DNA from: Sycobia sp. Sy_11
Taxonomy: Eukaryota; Arthropoda; Insecta; Hymenoptera; Epichrysomallidae
Length of the DNA stretch: 64,000 bases
Direction of reading: 5' to 3'
Assembly (NCBI GenBank): GCA_018907035.1
Contig: JACCIC010000002.1
Coordinates: 6,387,501-6,451,500, forward strand
The position numbers and the translations under genes are program-made. Of the stretch, positions 14,320 to 24,960 are shown piece after piece. The notes under the pieces were generated by a model, which saw only the letters and a list, made by a program, of their open reading frames with translations, did no database searches and was not told where the DNA came from. How positions within the stretch are numbered: position 1 is the stretch's first letter; each line of letters starts with the position of its first letter.

Positions 14320-14355
14320 GAGCGAAGAAAACGGGCGGTGGTTGTACAGTTTTTC

Positions 14356-14412
<57 letters not shown>
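14264..14412. repeat. (TA)n and (CT)n pair
   Basis: A 54 bp TA tract (14264-14317) and a CT tract (14361-14412, one CTTT interruption near its end) are separated by 43 bp of GC-richer sequence. Confidence 0.96.
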
Positions 14413-14949
14413 TCCGACATTGCATTTTTATTGTGCTCTTTTTTACCAACATGCTCGTGCTAAAGTCATCACTTCTACCAACGGTAAATAGTTTCCACAT
14501 AACGTTTTTGAACCGTTTACAATGCAAGAGAGGGCCAGTCGCAAAGAAAATAACTGATACAGTTATGGGAGATAATTTTTATTTTACAATGACATCGGAT
14601 TTTACAGGCAAGGAAATCGAATATAATTCGCTTACGTTTTCTGAATTTTTATTGAACTGATCCAATAATTGGAAGAAGTATCTGACAAGGAGTTCTTCGC
14701 GGAAAATTTTCGAGCGTTTTTTTCGCAGTTGCGTAGCCTCGTGCGTCACGGATTAATTGTTACATATAATACAGTATATACTTATAAAGGAGAAAGCCGA
14801 TTAGATAATACTAAGAACTATGTATATGTTATTAGGGTTAGTTTGAAGCTTTGTGTATATTCTGAAAAACGAAACCTGGAAAAGTAAAAAGTGCCTCTAA
14901 TGCACAACTTGAAACTTGATTCTCTAAAATAAATTCTGTGCAATTTGGA

Positions 14950-15850
14950 CTAATTTGCACAGTGATTCCTATTTTCACTGTGAAATAGGAATTTTTCAGT
15001 GGCGGTCAGTAATTGCTATAAACATTACTGCTGAATCAGTACGTAACACAAGTTTGATTGATCCAATCTTCCCCAAGTGATACAAATCTTCTATGATGAG
15101 GCTGAATACTAAATCTGAAAGCTTATAAGTAATTATGTAACCATTTGTAGCGCGCAAAAAATTAATTAATTACCTGAATACAGTAATGAAAATACTCGGT
15201 ATCTTTTACTAACGATTCAGTGTGCTATCAAAGCCGCTGATTCGATGAATCAGTGGATATTTCACTTACCACTAGGACATATACTGATTTATTTTTAAAA
15301 ATAAAGAGAAAAACATGTTTTACAATTCTCCTTTAATATTCCGAATGAATGCAATAGATTAGATCAATTCTATATAATATACTGCAAATGAGCATACAAT
15401 AGATATGAACCTATATAAATTGGAATTAATGAAAGCTACTGGGAATAGGGTGTCAATTCAATTGTCAATGATAAAATTTACGGAGTTTATGTAGCATTGA
15501 TTTATCCAGTGTATAGACACTGGTCATCAATTAGTGATTGAATTGACACTGGTTTCAGAAATTTTAATTGTATTATATTTAGATATCACGCTTGGAAAAT
15601 TTTCAAAGATAAGTGAATATCCACGAAAGGTCAGAATGAATAGTCAATGATTGAGATAGTGCAAAGATAATAGATGAAAATAAATGGATATTATTACCGA
15701 ATGAATTACTCGCTTTAACGGCTGGCTGATTCGTTAGTGAAAGATTACTCATTAAACAGAATATTTCACTGTTTTTTTCAGTGAAGTTAATATATATATA
15801 ATGTTATTTGCTGAATCTTCACTGTTCCAAACCGAAATTTGCATTACATC
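14950..15850. repeat. Cluster of short hairpins with CACTG/CAGTG arms (copy 1)
   Basis: Several short inverted repeats are packed into 0.9 kb. At 14965-14992 a 13-bp stem (ATTCCTATT then TCAC) has one bulged T and almost no loop. At 15237-15253 CTGATTC pairs with GAATCAG. At 15451-15548 a ~22-bp imperfect stem encloses a second stem at 15505-15522 (CCAGTGT/ACACTGG). At 15765-15785 TTCACTG pairs with CAGTGAA across seven T. A similar cluster lies at 37295-38280. The family is not one I recognise; a degenerate fold-back element is possible. Confidence 0.55.
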
Positions 15851-15969
15851 TAGATGTATACATTATAGATTAAATTTATTGCGGTCCAATCGCATATACA
15901 TTTTGATTGTTGTCACTATTAAGATATTTTTGGATGTACATACTAATACTAACTGACATCACATTTTGC

Positions 15970-16025
15970 CACTTCAGGGAGACGTATACAGATAATACAG
16001 TGTTCAAATGGAGAGAACTAATATT
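15970..16025 (+). repeat. Dispersed short repeat, TATACAGATAATACAGTG type
   Basis: Shares a ~40 bp block with 63400-63450 (GTATACAGATAATACAGTG followed by TCA and ATGGA). It belongs with the GGGCGCCA-containing copies at 28628-28690 and 63350-63450. Confidence 0.5.
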
Positions 16026-16637
16026 TTAATTACTAATATATGTTTAGACTTCAAATGCTTATTTAAATGTTGTACTACAGGTTATAATTTCATAGTATAT
16101 GAAAAAAAAAACAGAATAAATTTGATATAATTATTTTCTTTATGTTTTCATAAAACACTATATGTAATAAAAACATAAATTAAATAAAAATAATTTTTTT
16201 AATAAATCTATTTCTCTCCATTATTGTAATACGTGTACCATATCAGCCGTAAATGACTGTTTTCTTATCGTATTTAATTTTTATGATTTTGGTCCACTAT
16301 TTATGATAAATTTTAGCAGCTTCAGGTTCAGAAATTAATTTTAGCATTTCTATAAAAAGTGCTGATCTTTAAAACAGTCGTCCCTTGTAAAACCGTTTCG
16401 ATGATGTGGAGAGGACTCTAGGTTGCTTTTTTAACAATCTTAACTATGCTATATTTTTAAGCTTGATTTTGACATATATCGGTAATTTTCAGTTGTTTTT
16501 TTTTTTTTAAGAAATTTTTTAAGAACTTCGGAATGTTACTGACCTACGAAATGTTGTCGCGTACTTCTCGAAACCCCGTGGCTGCCATTTTGTTTAGTTC
16601 TCCTCTCTTTAGTTCTTCATGTTTGTACCGAGTCAGG

Positions 16638-16762
16638 CGATTCAGCAGTGATATTTATCAATTGCTGCAATATTGACTGCAGCCATCGGTGGAAAATAAC
16701 CTTTCGATTATGAAAATCGAAGTCACCGATCGAATTAGTAAACATTGTACCGATTTTGCTTT
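16638..16762 (+). repeat. Dispersed repeat shared with 37080-37192 (copy 1)
   Basis: ATTCAGCAGTGATATTTAT and, further on, AAAATCGAAGTCACCGA followed by AATTAGT and TACCG match 37090-37190 in the same order and orientation with about 75% identity by eye. The flanks (16545-16640, GC-richer with GCTGCCATTTTGT) do not obviously match. Probably an old transposon fragment; class unknown. Confidence 0.55.
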
Positions 16763-17013
16763 ATGTTAAAAAGCAAAGAAAAAGATTTATCAGGAAAAAA
16801 TACGGGGAGTGATTACACTCATCACTACTGCCGCGATTCAATTTCATCATTAGTAATTTACATCCGATTATACATCAAACGAAAATTCATTCGTATCAAG
16901 AGCCGTGTCGCTTGTATTTTTTCCCTCTCCTGTCCGTGTATCTCCTGTATATAAAATTACACACCCATCCACGTCCTTTCCAATCATTCTGTTTAATGGA
17001 CCATAGGAGCATC

Positions 17014-17017
<4 letters not shown>

Positions 17018-17060
<43 letters not shown>
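17018..17060. repeat. (TA)n microsatellite
   Basis: 43 bp, first of four TA tracts within 860 bp. Confidence 0.97.
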
Positions 17061-17062
<2 letters not shown>

Positions 17063-17137
17063 AATCCATTCCTCGCTCGTTCGCTGTATTATCAGCGCGC
17101 TCGCAGGGCGTGTATATGTGCACTTTACTTACACCAG

Positions 17138-17139
<2 letters not shown>

Positions 17140-17191
<52 letters not shown>
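17140..17191. repeat. (TA)n microsatellite
   Basis: 52 bp, separated from the preceding tract by 79 bp of CpG-rich sequence. Confidence 0.97.
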
Positions 17192-17193
<2 letters not shown>

Positions 17194-17194
17194 C

Positions 17195-17592
17195 ATGAGC
17201 GCAGATTTTCCACTCGCGCGGGCGCGCACAGCGTTGCGGAAATGTCAAGCCCTCCCCCCTCTGCCCCGCCCCCACCCCAAATTTGCAGAGGTCGGTCGCG
17301 CGCGCGCGCGCGTTCGCCAGCCAGCATTTATATAGGTATATAGAAGGCGGAGGAGGGCAGCGGAGAGTAGGTACATATGTGCGAGAACGACTCGCTTCGG
17401 TGGGCGAAAGGGGAAGGCGAGGTGGGGGGGGGGCGGAGGGGAGAGCGTGGGGGGCGGGGAGCATCGGATTTTTGGCTAATTTTAGAAGCCCGTCCGAGAG
17501 CCGGTCGCGCGCGTCGTCGCTCCGAGCCGGTTTATTCGGCTATATCGCGGCACTGGCTTCGGACCTCCACCTCCTCCTCCCCCTATCCCCCT

Positions 17593-17600
<8 letters not shown>
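17195..17600. other. CpG-island-like block with G-quadruplex motif
   Basis: Strongly GC-rich, with a CGCGCGCGCG run at 17297-17312 and a G-rich segment at 17410-17460. On the + strand, G runs at 17424-17433, 17438-17441, 17449-17454 and 17456-17459 with loops of 4, 7 and 1 nt satisfy the canonical four-run quadruplex rule. The frames that cross the block continue into TA tracts and are not credible genes. A promoter or enhancer role is inference. Confidence 0.45.
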
Positions 17601-17623
<23 letters not shown>

Positions 17624-17670
17624 GCCTTCTCCACTTATAGTACCAAAGGTGCGTGTATATGTGTGTATGC

Positions 17671-17725
<55 letters not shown>
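17595..17725. repeat. (CT)n tract and (TA)n tract
   Basis: CT at 17595-17620 is followed, after 54 bp, by a 51 bp TA tract at 17675-17725. Confidence 0.96.
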
Positions 17726-17728
<3 letters not shown>

Positions 17729-17826
17729 GGTCTGGAGAGAAGCCGGCAATTTTATATACCCGCCCCGGGGCCAGATCGTCGAGAATGATAGGCACGAGGA
17801 GGGCTTCCCTCAGCGATGGAAGAGGA

Positions 17827-17827
<1 letters not shown>

Positions 17828-17877
<50 letters not shown>
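17828..17877. repeat. (TA)n microsatellite
   Basis: 50 bp, the fourth TA tract of the cluster, followed by a CT-rich segment to about 17975. Confidence 0.97.
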
Positions 17878-17879
<2 letters not shown>

Positions 17880-17881
<2 letters not shown>

Positions 17882-18480
17882 CGTTGTAGACCTCTTCTCT
17901 CTCGGCCTCCTACTCCTCCTCCTACGTTCTCTCTCGATCTTTCTCTCTCTCTTCTTATCCTCTCTTTCTCGTCTTCCTAGTTCGCGAAGGCACATCGGCC
18001 CGCATATAACCTATACACGTTTTTCTTTTCCTTTATAACCCTCCGTCGCAGGGGCGGGGAAGAGAACGGGGGAGAGAAGAGGAGGCCTCCTTTCCTTGCT
18101 TATATTATATCCTTTTCTCCGCTCCACCCCGCGCGAGCGTCGGTGCGCGAGTGAGCGCGCGCGGGCCCCAAGAGAGCGACTGCCGACGATTCCTTTTATT
18201 ATTCCGAAAGCTGTTGTGGGCCAACGGGCCTCTCCCAGTATCTCTCGCTCCGTCTCTCTGTCTGTCTCTATCTCTCTCTCTCTCCCCCAATCTTCCTCTT
18301 TCTCTCCCTCTCTCTTTTTTCCCCTTTCGATCCTCGATTTATTCTACATCGACGTTTTTGTTGATATTTGAAGCTCGGCAGCTCGCGGCTACCGAGTTGA
18401 ACGCGTGAAATATTCAACCGGTCCCAGCTGGTTCGGGTATCTGCATCGAGTTTTGGAGTCGAGCGGGGATTAAATGTAAA
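17880..18480. other. Pyrimidine-rich, CpG-rich block
   Basis: Interrupted CT-rich stretches at 17890-17975 and 18240-18335 flank a CpG-rich core (18115-18180, with GCGCGAGCGTCGGTGCGCGA). Opposed purine-rich and pyrimidine-rich frames are compositional. Nothing else recognised. Confidence 0.45.
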
Positions 18481-18489
18481 AAAATTTTT

Positions 18490-19910
18490 TTGTTCTTCTC
18501 CTTTTGCCCCTGACGTTGTTGTTGTTAAGGGGACTTTTTCGATTTTGAATGCTCGAAAAAGTTGATGAAATTTTTTCTTAATTTTACTAATATAAAATTT
18601 ATGTGTGTGTGAGCGTGTGTGTGTATGTGTGTGTGGATTTCGCGTTTATTACTTCAGGTGTACACTTACGGTATTCAAATAGAATTTTTCCTCATTACGG
18701 ATTGCAATAGTAATATAGTATATATTATAAATATATACATGTCGACGATACATGCAAATATTTATTTAAGTACTGCTGGTAATACTAAACACTTACTATA
18801 TACCTAATAAGGATATAATAAAATTAATTTATTTTTCAAGAATTAATGTAAAAATCTATATTAACCTTTATATATTGTGATATTCGGATTATAAAAAAAA
18901 AAAATTAATACAATTGGATCTTATTCGCTTTTTCAATATAATACTGCTACAAATAACAGTAATAACACAATATGAATATAGATCTTTATCCAAAACGTGT
19001 GAAAAGGTATCCTAAATTTTTTCTTGTAATTATGATTTAGATTTCATCATCTTTTCATAAATATTTTTTCGCGTCTGGTGAAAAATAATAGCTCGGCAAA
19101 TATATATGTCATATCAAAAAGACTATTTATTTTGTACAATAAATAAATAATAACATTCTAGTTATTTTTCGTAATTGCGTTTTTATCAAAAGCTTAATTT
19201 TCAAAAAAAAGGATTGTATCACATTATCATTGTTTCTGAATTATTTTATTACAAACTTTCACCCATTTCTGTATTTTTTTGCTTACACTTTAAGGGGTTG
19301 TTGAATCGAATGTTTTATCATTACAAATTTTCGTTTACTATATCCTTTATTTGAAATTATTCTACATCACTGCGAAATTTTAATCAGATTCATCGAACGT
19401 TTTCGAGATTTCATTTGTAATTTTTAATTGATTATAAAAATTGTAAAGTCGTTTGCTCATTGCCGAAAATTGTCAACCTTATCGAATAAAAGTGCAAAAA
19501 AAGAGTATGGATCTACTAAAACCCTCAATACGTGCTTCACCGCTCATATTATATTATTTTGAGCATATAATGTACTTTCTAATTAATCGGTATGGAAGAG
19601 TACTCGACAACCTGCTATTAAACTTCATTTTAATTAAATTATAATAATTCGCATAAATTTGTTAAAATGCATCATGAAATACCCCCTTCGGTATAATTTA
19701 TAGCAATTTTCTCGAAAGACACGTTAAAATTTTCGAATAAAATTATTCATTCCTGTTTTATACGCGCGATAAAAGCAGAACAGAATAAATATTAAAATAA
19801 ACGAGGGTAAATTGAAGATTTTCACGAAATTATCATTTTTATATCATGAATCGATTGCTCTTTCAACGTTCAAGTTCATTCGTGATTAAAGAAAATTATT
19901 TTGCTATTTG
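18490..19910. other. AT-rich non-coding DNA, no gene seen
   Basis: Low-GC unique sequence with A/T runs. The only simple repeat is a short degenerate GT run at 18602-18635. No frame above 63 codons. Confidence 0.55.
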
Positions 19911-19912
19911 GT

Positions 19913-19916
<4 letters not shown>

Positions 19917-19973
<57 letters not shown>
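19917..19973. repeat. (CT)n microsatellite
   Basis: 57 bp of pure CT on the + strand. Confidence 0.98.
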
Positions 19974-19976
<3 letters not shown>

Positions 19977-20286
19977 TTCCCTGTGTGTATGAAATTTCGA
20001 TAAAAAAATAGCAAAAATAGATAAAAAAGTTTTATATTGGATTATCAGAAATCGATAGACAAACATGATGATTCTGTATTAAATTTTTTAATCGATGATC
20101 ATTGATATTTTTCTATCAAGTCAATATAAGAAATAATATTCAGTAAACTGCTTCAGATTTTCACAACGCACAGTTGAAAAAAAGGAATGTAAAAGTACGC
20201 GATTTCCCTGAAAATGATCTGCATTCAGAAAGGACAAAATGGGTTTTGATACTTCACATTTGTCCCGTGCTTTGATGACAATCAGA

Positions 20287-20340
20287 AACAGAGACAGAGA
20301 CAGAGACAGAGACAGAGAGAGAGAGAGATAGAAAGAGAGA
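20287..20340. repeat. (ACAGAG)n / (GA)n repeat
   Basis: Five tandem hexamer units of CAGAGA type pass into a GA run. The minus-strand Ser-Val-Ser-Val reading is an artefact. Confidence 0.93.
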
Positions 20341-20349
20341 TATCGAGGA

Positions 20350-20599
20350 AAAAAAGAACAGATAAAGAGGGGGGGGACTCGTAAAACAGGAGGAAAAAAC
20401 GCGAGCGCTCGTCGCCCGACGACGAGTCTTTAAAATCGCTCGCGCCGATTCAAGAGCATTCAAGTGCGGCGGTGTCGGTCCGGGTAGAGGAGGAGGATGG
20501 GGGGAGGAAGAGTTGGGAGGGGGAGCTCTATAAACGGCCCGCAAGTCTCGCGACTCTCGGCCGACAATATACCGCGGATATAATTATAACTCCCGCGTT

Positions 20600-20657
<58 letters not shown>

Positions 20658-20800
20658 CGAAGTATCGCGCGCAAGGATGAACGGGGGAGGAGCATCGGCG
20701 ACGGCGGCGGCGGCGGAGGGGGGCTTACGTAATTGACGGGTATCAAATCGTGGCTGTCGAGGCTAATTAACGCTCGCTCGCGCCATCAGCGGCGAGTCTT
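20350..20800. other. CpG-rich, purine-rich block
   Basis: GC-rich segments at 20398-20580 and 20670-20800 flank a TA tract. GGCGGCGGCGGCGG occurs near 20703-20716. Composition resembles the islands at 17.2 and 24 kb. No coding evidence. Confidence 0.4.
20602..20652. repeat. (TA)n microsatellite
   Basis: 51 bp embedded in the centre of a GC-rich block. Confidence 0.97.
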
Positions 20801-20864
20801 CGGATCTATTTTTCGAATGGGAAGTTTTATACTTACATATTATATATATAGGTAGGCCGTGAGT

Positions 20865-20866
<2 letters not shown>

Positions 20867-20904
<38 letters not shown>
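20867..20904. repeat. (TA)n microsatellite
   Basis: 38 bp. A 13-bp TA run sits at 20839-20851. Confidence 0.95.
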
Positions 20905-20907
<3 letters not shown>

Positions 20908-21751
20908 GTTGTTTATGTCTTTGCAGTGAAGACGATGGATCAAAAAGGAAGAGTAGATCTCAAAAACTGAAAATGCTCGTAAAAATCAGATATCAGTTGG
21001 TATAGAAGGAGAGAGGGGGAAACGGAAATCGAAATAATCGATTAGGATGAAAAAATTTGATTAGGTAGATTTTTTTGAGAAAATTTTAGTAGACTTTGCT
21101 TGGATATTTGCTGACTAAAACAAAATCCATACCCGTGCAGATGTCGTCGGTGAAATTTTGCTGGCTTTTCTCATTAACATAGTTGACGACCTATTGAAGT
21201 ATATTATACACTGTTGCTGAGTTTATATTTCTGAGATTATTATTCTTGAATAACATGTATATCATACTATATAATAAATCAATCCAAAAGTGTATATATA
21301 TATATTTATAGTATAGAATGGACTTTAGGTTTAAATTGAGAGGAAGATGTAGAAATGTCAATGACAATGTTATAATGATATGATTACATCTACTTTATCA
21401 ACGCGCTAAGAAATCCATTCGATTCACAGTGAAATCAGCGAAAAAGCGCTAATTGAATCGGTACGATGTTTTTGTTCTCTTCTCGTTCTTAGCGAGTACG
21501 TTTCGTTCGCGCTTATTCCTCTGACTCTTTTCGGCCAATCCTGCTTTTTCAATCCTGGCGATGCGACGATGTAATAATAATCTCGCGACGTGGAGGGAGG
21601 CGTAATTTTTCGCATAAGAACGAAAAAGAAAAATTTGCGCGGCACGAGCGGGGATGCTCGGCATATAAATCAATCGATATTACACGTCGAAGAGCCTAAT
21701 TTCCGTGAGTTATTAATAGCTGTCCCGTATATGATTTAATCGATCGTTCGA

Positions 21752-21852
<101 letters not shown>

Positions 21853-22142
21853 CGATATTGGAGTTGATTGAGACGTCGCAGCACGATGTTGATCTTTTTA
21901 TAAACTTGTTAGAAGAAAGTATGGCATGGTGCCTGAATATTGTAAATATAATGGCATGGGCTAGGTATAAGGATATGCGTGCGTTCGAAAATGTGAATGC
22001 TAGTCAGAAAAAGTATCTGGGAGACCCAGGGACCAATATTCATAATTTAGAATGGGACAAGAACACTTACTTGAAGGTTTTCGAGTCTGGAACGAGCGGA
22101 AAGGGTGGCGCGGAATCGCAGAATTAGATCTTGTTTGATATA

Positions 22143-22195
22143 TATGAAAGCAATAATGACAACTACAGAATACAATTGTCATTATAGTTTTCATA
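22143..22195 (+). ncRNA. Candidate small hairpin (pre-miRNA-like)
   Basis: The 5' arm 22143-22162 pairs with 22176-22195 over about 20 positions, with one A-A mismatch and one G-U pair. The loop is about 13 nt (22163-22175). Arm and loop sizes are those of a compact animal pre-miRNA. The sequence is not a miRNA I recognise, and an AT-rich genome can produce such stems by chance or from a degraded MITE, so this is a structural candidate only. Confidence 0.2.
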
Positions 22196-22734
22196 GAAAG
22201 TAAGAAGTTCGTTTTTTATCCTGACACCATCGCAACCTTTTTCCAATACGTTTTTTCCTTCTTCTCCGCTTCTTCTGACCTGTAAAATGTAAGGTAATTC
22301 CAGTAGAAATTTGTAGTATGGTACATATACTACACAACGCGTTAAAAAAATACGTTACTCCAACTGCTCAAATTTGAATCGAAGATAAGTACTGGAGATT
22401 CCTAAAAATTATTTAGTAGTAATAAATTGGTAAATCAATGGATCTTCTAATTATTATGCATTGTAAATCGAAATCAGATTATATATAAATATAGCTACCA
22501 TCAAAGGAATTGATATCAGTTTCAATTGTGGTAAACGAAAATTCAGAATATACGAGTCAAAACGATATCGTCATTTTACTAGGAAATGTCACGAGTTGTT
22601 CTTCATCCTCTTACGGAGGTGTACATTTTCAGAAAAAGACAGTACGTATATAAACGTGTGATATCGTTACATATTGTCTATTTCTTAACAAGTCTGTGTT
22701 TTGGTCGTATCACAGTTTAACAGTGAGGACAGTA

Positions 22735-23380
22735 CGTATCAAAAGTCAAAATTCTTTATTTCGTTATTTGAGGCTATTTCTTGAACAAACAAGTTAATGG
22801 GTAGTACAATTTAGGTAAAATAACTGTTTTTGGACCTTTTTATGAACAATAAATACATTTTTCAGTATTCTCCGTACACACTAAGTTTGGTCTCTTGGAT
22901 CATTTAGCGCATGACTTTCATTATATTAATTTAAACCACAAATTCTTATAGGAAAACTTTAGAAAGTTTGACTATTTTTTTTATCTCATTGAACAAAACG
23001 GTAATGTAGTTTTGGTCTAGGCTCTGTTAAATTTTTGCAGTGATAAATAAATATCTTAGGAATATATATGTATTTTAATATTGAATATTTATGGTATATT
23101 ATTTACAATATCTAGTAAAAAAGTAGACCAGAAATATAAGTTATTCACCAGCAAGTATGGAAAAGCGGTACCTTCCTGCTGTGTACAGTAATACCTAGTG
23201 TAACTTCACAGCACTTAGTCGTCAGAGTACAATTTAAAGACGAGTGACAGACGAGTCTGACTAGTCAAACCTGGCCAAGCAATCATGCAATACTTTCATT
23301 CCAAACAAAGAACAGGCAAGGATTGGCTGAATGGCTGAATGGCTCTTGGTCGAAAAAATCAGTTCTTTAGAAGTTACGAA
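22735..23380 (+). mobile_element. Dispersed repeat family, copy A
   Basis: Aligns end to end, inverted, with 59190-59815. It begins TATCAAAAGTCAAAATTC and continues through GATTTCG/TATTTCG words, TTTAGGTAAAATAACTGTTTT and a core at 22960-23040. Further matches are ATAAATATCTTAGGAATATA (from about 23045) and CAGCAAGTATGGAAA, with a far end of CAATACTTTC and AATCAGTTCTT. The core is nearly identical between copies while the rest is roughly 65-75% identical. No terminal duplication or coding relic was found; probably a non-autonomous DNA transposon. Confidence 0.7.
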
Positions 23381-23590
23381 GTATTGCCTATCTTTCTTTA
23401 GCGTTTTTCGAAAGTACTGTCCGCTCTCTTATACCTGCTTGTACTGTGGTACGTCCAAAACTCAGACTTTATACCAAATACACAATATGCGACGATGTCA
23501 TGTATGTATACTTGCTATTGAATATCATATTTGTTGTTTATTATTGTACTTTTTACTGTATCTTGTAAATAATATTCCATGAATCTTAAA

Positions 23591-23595
<5 letters not shown>

Positions 23596-23635
<40 letters not shown>
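23596..23635. repeat. (TA)n microsatellite
   Basis: 40 bp TA tract whose right edge merges with TATTCCTAAGATATTTATTT (to 23656). That segment is a perfect inverted copy of 23041-23068 within repeat copy A. Confidence 0.95.
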
Positions 23636-23637
<2 letters not shown>

Positions 23638-23964
23638 CTAAGATATTTATTTATCACCGAAGCATGTTCGTTCAACGGTGGATAAATCCTTAATTCGAAC
23701 AAAATCAGAAGAAAACTACTTCCACAATATTTCTTTGACTACGATATTTTTAAAATTCCTATAAAATATTTATAAAATGCAAACATTTAATCGCCTTTAG
23801 AAGATGATACACATTTACTCTAGTGACATTGTCGTGAAAACCACATCTTTAAAGTTACTCTTCATTCAGTCTTGGAACAAATTGGCCAAATTTCAGATTA
23901 GAAATGAGTGAAAAGTCACTTTTTGTAGAAGTGCTTTTTCATTTGTCGATTCTTAGAGTATGGG

Positions 23965-23987
23965 ATATATATATATATATATATATT
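23965..23987. repeat. Short (TA)n tract
   Basis: About 22 bp of TA between GGG and TTAG. Confidence 0.9.
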
Positions 23988-23999
23988 AGATGTCCACGA

Positions 24000-24960
24000 A
24001 ACGACGCAACATTTGAGCAAGAGCGAGAAGGAGGAGGGTCGTAAACTTTTCTCGATCGTGTCTTTTCGCCCCATTTCTGAATAACGGTTCTCTTACTCCT
24101 TTATTTCTCTCTCTCTCTCTCGTTCTCTCTTTCTCTAACGTTGTATCAAGGCGCTCTATACTGTCTTGGTCTCCTTAATGGCTCGCCCGACCGCCGAGGA
24201 CGGCTGGGTGAGAGGAAAGAGGGGGAGGAGGAGGAGGAGGAGTAGGAGTAGGAGTAGGACTGGGAGTAGGAGGCATAGCAGAGATATATAGACAGAGCAG
24301 ATAATATATAGGCGAATATAAGAGGCGACGGCCACTTGACACCGGCTCGTATATATGCATGTGTATATGCATGTATGTATATAACAGGGAGCCCGAAAAG
24401 CAACTAATTGCATTCTTGTCACGTGCGTTCGACTTCCTTTTTTCCTCCCCACCCCCTACCCCCATTCTCCTATCTTCTCTATCGCCCGTGCGCATTTTAT
24501 TCTCTCCCTTCTTTTACTCTCCTCTCTTTCTCTTATCGTTTGTCGTCGTCGACGTCGCCGTCGTCGTCGCCGGTGTACGCCCGCGCGTGTGTGTATGTAT
24601 GTGTGTACGAACACTGACTCTTAATTAGGGAAAATCGGGTGTATTAAATTAAATTAGAATCGCTGCCGTTACGCACCGCCTACTGTACTTAAAAACTTTT
24701 ATATGGACTTCTACTGTATATATAGTTCCTCAAACTAACTTATTTATATCGCGGCAATAGTCGTCGAATTCTGCGTTACCGCCCAAACCGCGATTGTGTG
24801 TAGATACCTTCTTTATTATGTATAGACGCGCGCACGGCCTAATTCTCGTAAGATGGACAATCAATGTCTATATGAGTATATTATTCATAATGCGTATACG
24901 GTGTTAACCTTCGGGTTAGAAATAATTGAAGGAACAACGAGCCGCATGTTTTATTCATGC
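24000..24960. other. GC-rich block with CT and GGA tracts; candidate regulatory DNA
   Basis: Contains a CT run (24105-24122), a GGA/GGAGTA repeat (24221-24275) and a GTCGTCGTCGACGTCGCCGT-type segment (24542-24572). From 24640 to 24980 follows a microsatellite-free, complex sequence holding TTACCGCCCAAACCGC (a Runt-type ACCGC word) and TTTATTCATGCGGG. It looks like non-coding DNA under constraint, but that impression cannot be tested from one sequence. Confidence 0.35.

Noticed and set aside
20287..20340. Regularly spaced ACAGAG units suggestive of a direct-repeat array
   Set aside because: A simple hexamer microsatellite; no unique spacers, and CRISPR arrays are not expected in a eukaryotic nuclear genome.
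21858..22127. 89-codon + strand frame just after the long AC tract
   Set aside because: Starts at the edge of the microsatellite with a non-ATG codon; no domain or homology recognised.
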